Positions 60,407 to 64,000 of a DNA stretch of 64,000 bases are shown piece after piece. Source of the stretch: Cupriavidus pampae (lineage in GTDB: Bacteria > Pseudomonadota > Gammaproteobacteria > Burkholderiales > Burkholderiaceae). The DNA lies in NCBI RefSeq assembly GCF_914271485.1, contig NZ_CAJZAG010000015.1, forward strand, positions 62,001 to 126,000. Direction: 5' to 3'. The notes below the pieces were generated by a model that saw nothing but the letters and a program-made list of their open reading frames with translations, was not told the origin of the DNA and made no database searches. The first letter of the stretch is position 1. Each line of letters starts with the position of its first letter. The position numbers were made by a program, and so were the translations under genes.

Positions 60407-60425
60407 CGGCTCAAATTACGAGCCG
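60407..60425 (-). promoter_or_regulatory. Palindrome just upstream of the Fic gene
   Basis: CGGCTC-N7-GAGCCG, nine bases before the start codon; a further CGGCTC lies 40 bp upstream. It could be an operator for the protein's own winged helix. Confidence 0.5.
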
Positions 60426-60762
60426 ATCTTAAACTTTTGCGGCTCGATGCATCGCATATGTACCGCTCTCTTCGCCTAGCCACACCAGGGCCGTCGCGCC
60501 CGGCGGGCGAGTCGTCGTACGGCTCCGGCTCGGGGAACTGGCTGACGGTTCTCTCGGTAAGCCGACGAATGAAGGGCGCGCTAATGCTTAACAGTACAGT
60601 CCCCATGGGCGATCCCCGCCAGCGATGCGCAAGAGCTTGCTGCAGCTATCGCGGCTGCTTTGCGAGGACATTAAGGACCATTATGACCGTTAGGGGTCGG
60701 CAATTGCCTCTCGCACAGGCAAGGCCGACGCCGGAGATCGGTTTCCCCCCAGCCTCCCCATC
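60426..60762. other. Intergenic, no supported gene
   Basis: About 340 bp. Frames on both strands are short and unconvincing. Confidence 0.45.
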
Positions 60763-61155
60763 TCAGTCCAACGGTAGCTGTATCCCAGTCTCTGCGAAGA
60801 CCTCGCGTACGACGGACAATCCGTTCAATGCCGCCGGAAATCCCGCATAGACCGCCATCTGCATCACGACTTCCACGACCTCAGCTGGTTTGCAACCGAC
60901 GTGCAATGCTGCATGCACGTGCACGCGAAGCTGGGGTGATGCATTTCCAAGTGCGCATAGTGCCGCGACTGTTGCCAGCTCTCGCTCTCGCAATCCAAGC
61001 CCTTGTCGCGCGTAGATTTCGCCAAACGGAAACTCAACGATATAGCGCGCAAAGTCCGGAAACGATTTTGCCAACGTTTCGACCACTTGGAGACCAGCAA
61101 CGCCATCTACGGCCGCCAGCATGCGCGAGCCACGCTCATAGCGTTCGGTGCTCAT
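60763..61155 (-). CDS. Carboxymuconolactone decarboxylase-family protein
   Basis: A 130-residue protein of the CMD/AhpD fold without the CxxC pair: MSTERYERGSRMLAAVDG, then FPFGEIYARQGLGLRERELA, VAALCALGNASPQLRVHVHA and CKPAEVVEVVMQM. Closest in layout to gamma-carboxymuconolactone decarboxylase-like proteins. The ATG at 61155 is preceded by GGTGGACA. Divergent from the LysR gene at 61305 with a 150-bp gap. Confidence 0.88.
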   Translation of the reverse strand: MSTERYERGSRMLAAVDGVAGLQVVETLAKSFPDFARYIVEFPFGEIYARQGLGLRERELATVAALCALGNASPQLRVHVHAALHVGCKPAEVVEVVMQMAVYAGFPAALNGLSVVREVFAETGIQLPLD

Positions 61156-61304
61156 TGTCCACCGCCTTTGCGATCTCGCCGAATAATAAGCGCTAATGCA
61201 GCATGGTGAGAAAAGTTCATAAAGTTCTCCAGACGATTTGGTAAGACAACTGTAGAGCCGGTCTCGGACCTGCGGAATGACCAAATCCGTGATACCTTTT
61301 TGAT

Positions 61305-62195
61305 ATGTCCAATCGTCTCGACTCCCGATCTCTTCTGCTCTTTCTTGCCGTTGCGGATGCGCTGAGCTTTCGTCAAGCAGCGGAGACGTTGCATCTTTCT
61401 CAGCCACCACTGAGCCGGGCGATTCGAGAGCTCGAGCAGCGGCTGGGAACGCGGCTGTTCGACCGCAATACGAAGGGCGTCACGCTTACCCCTGCGGGAG
61501 CGAAGCTGCTCCCCTATGCACGCAACCTTGCGAAATTGCTTCGCGAAGCGGAAGCAGCGCTCACAACTCCGGGCTTGCCAGCCGACCTGCGGCTCGGGTT
61601 GACCAGCGCTGTAGAACCGGCCTGGTTTCGCGGGCTGGAACAACGAGTGCAAGAAACTCATCCCGGGACGGTCGTATCGATTTTCTCCGATACGTCGCCG
61701 CGACTCATACGTCAGCTTCGGGCTGGCAAGCTGGATGCTGCGTTCATCGCGCTGCCGACGGACGCATATGGGCTGGATGTCCGGGAACTCGACCGACTGC
61801 CGATGATCGTCGCGATACCCTCCTCACATGAGCTGGCGAAGCGCAGAAAGGTCGGTCTCGCCGACTTGGCGGGTGAAAGAATCTTCTGGTTCGAGCGTGC
61901 GCGACAGCCAGCGTTCTACGACTACTGCCAAACGGTTTTCTTCCGCCATGGGTTCATACCAACAAAACTAAAAGAGCCATTGGACCATCACGTTCTCCTT
62001 GGTGACGTGGCGCGTGGCCGAGGTATAGCCCTGTTGCCGAAATCGTTCAGCGCGTTAAGGCGGGCAGGCGTCGTCTACAAATCGCTGATTGAGGGCGAGG
62101 AGCTATCGGTTGGCATCGGACTCGCTTCGCCAGCCGACAGGCCAGGCGTACGGGAAATAGTGGCCGCGGCTGCAGAAGCGAACCGGCGTCTCTAG
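61305..62195 (+). CDS. LysR-family transcriptional regulator
   Basis: A 296-residue LysR protein: helix-turn-helix at residues 7-67 (FLAVADALSFRQAAETLHLS then QPPLSRAIRELEQRLGTRLF) and a ligand-binding half. Divergent from the decarboxylase-family gene, its likely target. Confidence 0.92.
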   Translation: MSNRLDSRSLLLFLAVADALSFRQAAETLHLSQPPLSRAIRELEQRLGTRLFDRNTKGVTLTPAGAKLLPYARNLAKLLREAEAALTTPGLPADLRLGLTSAVEPAWFRGLEQRVQETHPGTVVSIFSDTSPRLIRQLRAGKLDAAFIALPTDAYGLDVRELDRLPMIVAIPSSHELAKRRKVGLADLAGERIFWFERARQPAFYDYCQTVFFRHGFIPTKLKEPLDHHVLLGDVARGRGIALLPKSFSALRRAGVVYKSLIEGEELSVGIGLASPADRPGVREIVAAAAEANRRL

Positions 62196-62547
62196 CAGCC
62201 GCGATGCCAATGACCTGTCGGTTTTCTTATCTTTCTCAGGCACGAGTCGTCATTGGCAGAACGGCGACATGTCGCACTCTCGACTATCAAAAATGCGAGG
62301 CCTATACCGTGAGATATCCGCCCGGCCTGAATTTGTCAAAGGTTGGTGAATATTCAGACTGAGGGCTGCAGCGCATACGGACGACGGTCCTTAGCGCTGG
62401 CATGACATCGACAATTCCACTGCTTGAAGTCTTCGCGCGCAGAAGTCTTTCGGCGTGGCCCTCTGGATGGCCACGATGCCCCCCTTAAGGAGGACGCTCT
62501 CGTCTACAGGCTTTGCTAGTCTGCCGTGCAAACTCACGGATCCTTGT
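62196..62547. other. Intergenic, no supported gene
   Basis: About 350 bp between the LysR gene and the DUF5076 gene. Nothing recognisable. Confidence 0.45.
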
Positions 62548-62880
62548 ATGAAAGATAACGAAGTCCAGTTGGACCAACTTCCGATCCCAGAACCTGCACT
62601 GCGCGATCCCACCGCCATAGAGATGTTACGAGTCTGGATTGCCGAGCGCGGCCTCCACTGCTCCCTGCATGTCGGGATGTATATGGAGCGGAAGAACGTC
62701 TCCGAGGAGGCTGCATGGGGCAAGATCCTCTCCGATGCAGCGAGACATCTAGCCGACGCATTGCACGAAGAATATGGAACTGACTTGGCAGAGTCCTTGG
62801 CCTTGATCGAGGAGAGTTTTGTCCGGAATCTGGCCAACCCAGAGTCGCCTACGCGCGGAGGATTTGTGAGAAGACATTGA
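62548..62880 (+). CDS. DUF5076-family protein
   Basis: A 110-residue soluble protein starting MKDNEVQLDQLPIPEPALRD, with IEMLRVWIAERGLHCSLHVG, then AAWGKILSDAARHLADALHE. The short LPIP opening and the LRVWI...GL pattern are those of DUF5076. Function unknown. ATG at 62548; the frame extends upstream without support. Confidence 0.75.
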   Translation: MKDNEVQLDQLPIPEPALRDPTAIEMLRVWIAERGLHCSLHVGMYMERKNVSEEAAWGKILSDAARHLADALHEEYGTDLAESLALIEESFVRNLANPESPTRGGFVRRH

Positions 62881-63147
62881 GTGGAACGTGCGACATGCGT
62901 GCGTGTACCGTAGGTTCTGTAGCCCTCACTTTCGGCGACTTGCCGGGTTACGTCCAACGACCGCTATTGTCCGGCGGCCGGTGGAAATCGGCCAATTTGT
63001 GTCATTAAAGTGCGGTGTCTCAATCGACAGCTACGCTCCGCGAAACCGTCAGTCATTCATAGGACCGTGCCCTCGTCATGCACTCGGCGAACATCCAAAC
63101 GTTGCGATAGTTCGTCGCATAGTTCTTTGACTCGCGAAGCCGCCTGA

Positions 63148-64000
63148 TCAATAGGTGCGCGACAAAAGCGCTTGGATTTGTGGCACCACGCCAGCGCCTT
63201 CGCCTACTGCGGAGGCGACGCGCTTAGTCGAGCCCGAGCGAACATCGCCAATAGCGAATACGCCTTCGACGCTAGTCTGATAGGCAGACGGCAGGGTATT
63301 GGCCTGCGGAACGTCGATTCCCGTCTGGATGAATCCCTTGTTATCCAGTGCAATGCCGCAGGTTTTGAGCCAGCCGGTATTGGGCTGTGCGCCGATAAAG
63401 ACGAACAGGTGATTGACCGTCATACTGCCTTCACTCCCACCCGCGCCGCGATACTGCACGCGTTCGAGGCGCGAGCCACCTTCGAGCGCAGTCAATTCGA
63501 CGCGCGTATGCAGCGTGACGTTCGGCAACGCCATGATGCGCTCGATCAGGTAGTGCGACATGCTGTCCTCCAGCGACTTGCCACGGATGAACATGTGCAC
63601 ATGTTCCGCGTGCGAGGCAAGAAACACGACTGCCTGGCCAGCTGAGTTCCCGGCCCCGATCAGCAATACCGGCTCATCTCGGCATAACTTGACTTCTATA
63701 GGCGTGGCCCAGTAATAGACCCCGCGCCCCTCGTACCGCTCGAGGTCGCCGACGGCTGGCCTTCGATACTCCGCGCCTGTTGCAATGACCACCGTGCGCG
63801 CAGTAATGCGCAGCCCATTGGCAAGCTCCACCGCAGGGGGTTGCCGCGCGCAATGCAGCGCAATGACTTCGCAGGGGATGCCGATATGCGCGCCGAACTT
63901 CTGCGCCTGGACGAAGGCGCGGTCGGCGAGCGCGTGCCCGGTGATCCCTGTCGGGAAGCCAAAGAAATTCTCGATGCGCGCGCTGGCCCCGGCTTGGCCG
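63148..64000 (-). CDS. Thioredoxin-reductase-like flavoprotein (5' end outside window)
   Basis: The C-terminal 284 residues of a class II disulphide-reductase-type flavoprotein open to the right edge. GQAGASARIENFFGFPTGIT, a second nucleotide-binding loop (LLIGAGNSAGQAVVFLASHA) and the FAD motif GVFAIGDVR are present; the CxxC of ordinary thioredoxin reductases is absent. It is closely related to the gene at 9771-11006, so the genome holds at least two of this type. Proteins of this group often carry an N-terminal sensor or receiver domain, which would lie outside the window. Confidence 0.9.
   Translation of the reverse strand, partial: GQAGASARIENFFGFPTGITGHALADRAFVQAQKFGAHIGIPCEVIALHCARQPPAVELANGLRITARTVVIATGAEYRRPAVGDLERYEGRGVYYWATPIEVKLCRDEPVLLIGAGNSAGQAVVFLASHAEHVHMFIRGKSLEDSMSHYLIERIMALPNVTLHTRVELTALEGGSRLERVQYRGAGGSEGSMTVNHLFVFIGAQPNTGWLKTCGIALDNKGFIQTGIDVPQANTLPSAYQTSVEGVFAIGDVRSGSTKRVASAVGEGAGVVPQIQALLSRTY

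Overview
The window looks like chromosomal DNA from a GC-rich betaproteobacterium of the Burkholderiales. Support comes from a Bug/TctC-type solute-binding protein, paired divergent LysR genes, a MocR regulator, a ClpG/ClpK-type disaggregase, a candidate hrpII box (TTCG-N16-TTCG) and GC-rich codon use throughout. No rRNA, tRNA, CRISPR array or intact transposase was found.

Layout. 1-9.8 kb: the end of a secreted Ivy-like lysozyme-inhibitor candidate, an HD-GYP phosphodiesterase, a NTF2/SnoaL-like protein, a TonB-dependent receptor beside a decayed nikR, a CheY-like receiver and a PAS-GGDEF-EAL protein. 9.8-16.6 kb: a stress block (thioredoxin-reductase-like flavoprotein, ClpG/ClpK disaggregase, PRC-barrel lipoprotein or periplasmic protein, AraC regulator, PsiE) that recalls transmissible stress-tolerance loci. 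18-23.6 kb: LysR and solute-binding genes, then a second LysR opposite an M20 peptidase lipoprotein. 23.6-28 kb: a decay zone with fragments of an MCP, a FixJ regulator, an amidase and cinA around one intact chemoreceptor.

28.0-50.7 kb is a coherent accessory block, probably part of an integrated plasmid or ICE. Nearly everything reads leftward. It holds the complete PRTRC set (ParB, E, C, F, B, A, ThiF), in which the E1-like (ThiF), E2-like (B) and JAMM protease (A) proteins suggest a bacterial ubiquitin-like conjugation/deconjugation system. It also carries SbcC-like and SbcD-like nuclease subunits, a Gp3-like/metal-binding protein, a frameshifted DUF932 gene, three DUF3085-like paralogues, several unknown small proteins, and a rightward trio including a bactofilin. 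No integrase, relaxase, replication initiator or transfer gene is visible in it.

The most unusual signal is non-coding. Six copies of a 35-40 nt element, all in the same orientation, lie upstream of separate transcription units of the block. On the minus strand each has a GCGNC-N3-GNCGC hairpin, then AUCGA, and in five of six a second hairpin whose stem sequence differs in every copy while pairing is kept. Further downstream most leaders have a strong GC-rich hairpin, and in four leaders an inverted repeat that buries the Shine-Dalgarno sequence. This looks like a shared family of structured RNA leaders, with an alternative reading as dispersed ParB or regulator sites.

50.7-64 kb is ordinary accessory chromosome: a 775-residue candidate type III effector behind a possible hrpII box, a DUF4865 gene coupled to a 53-residue membrane protein, LysR, FixJ and MocR regulators, two AhpD/carboxymuconolactone-decarboxylase proteins, a class II Fic protein, a DUF5076 protein and a partial flavoprotein running off the right edge.
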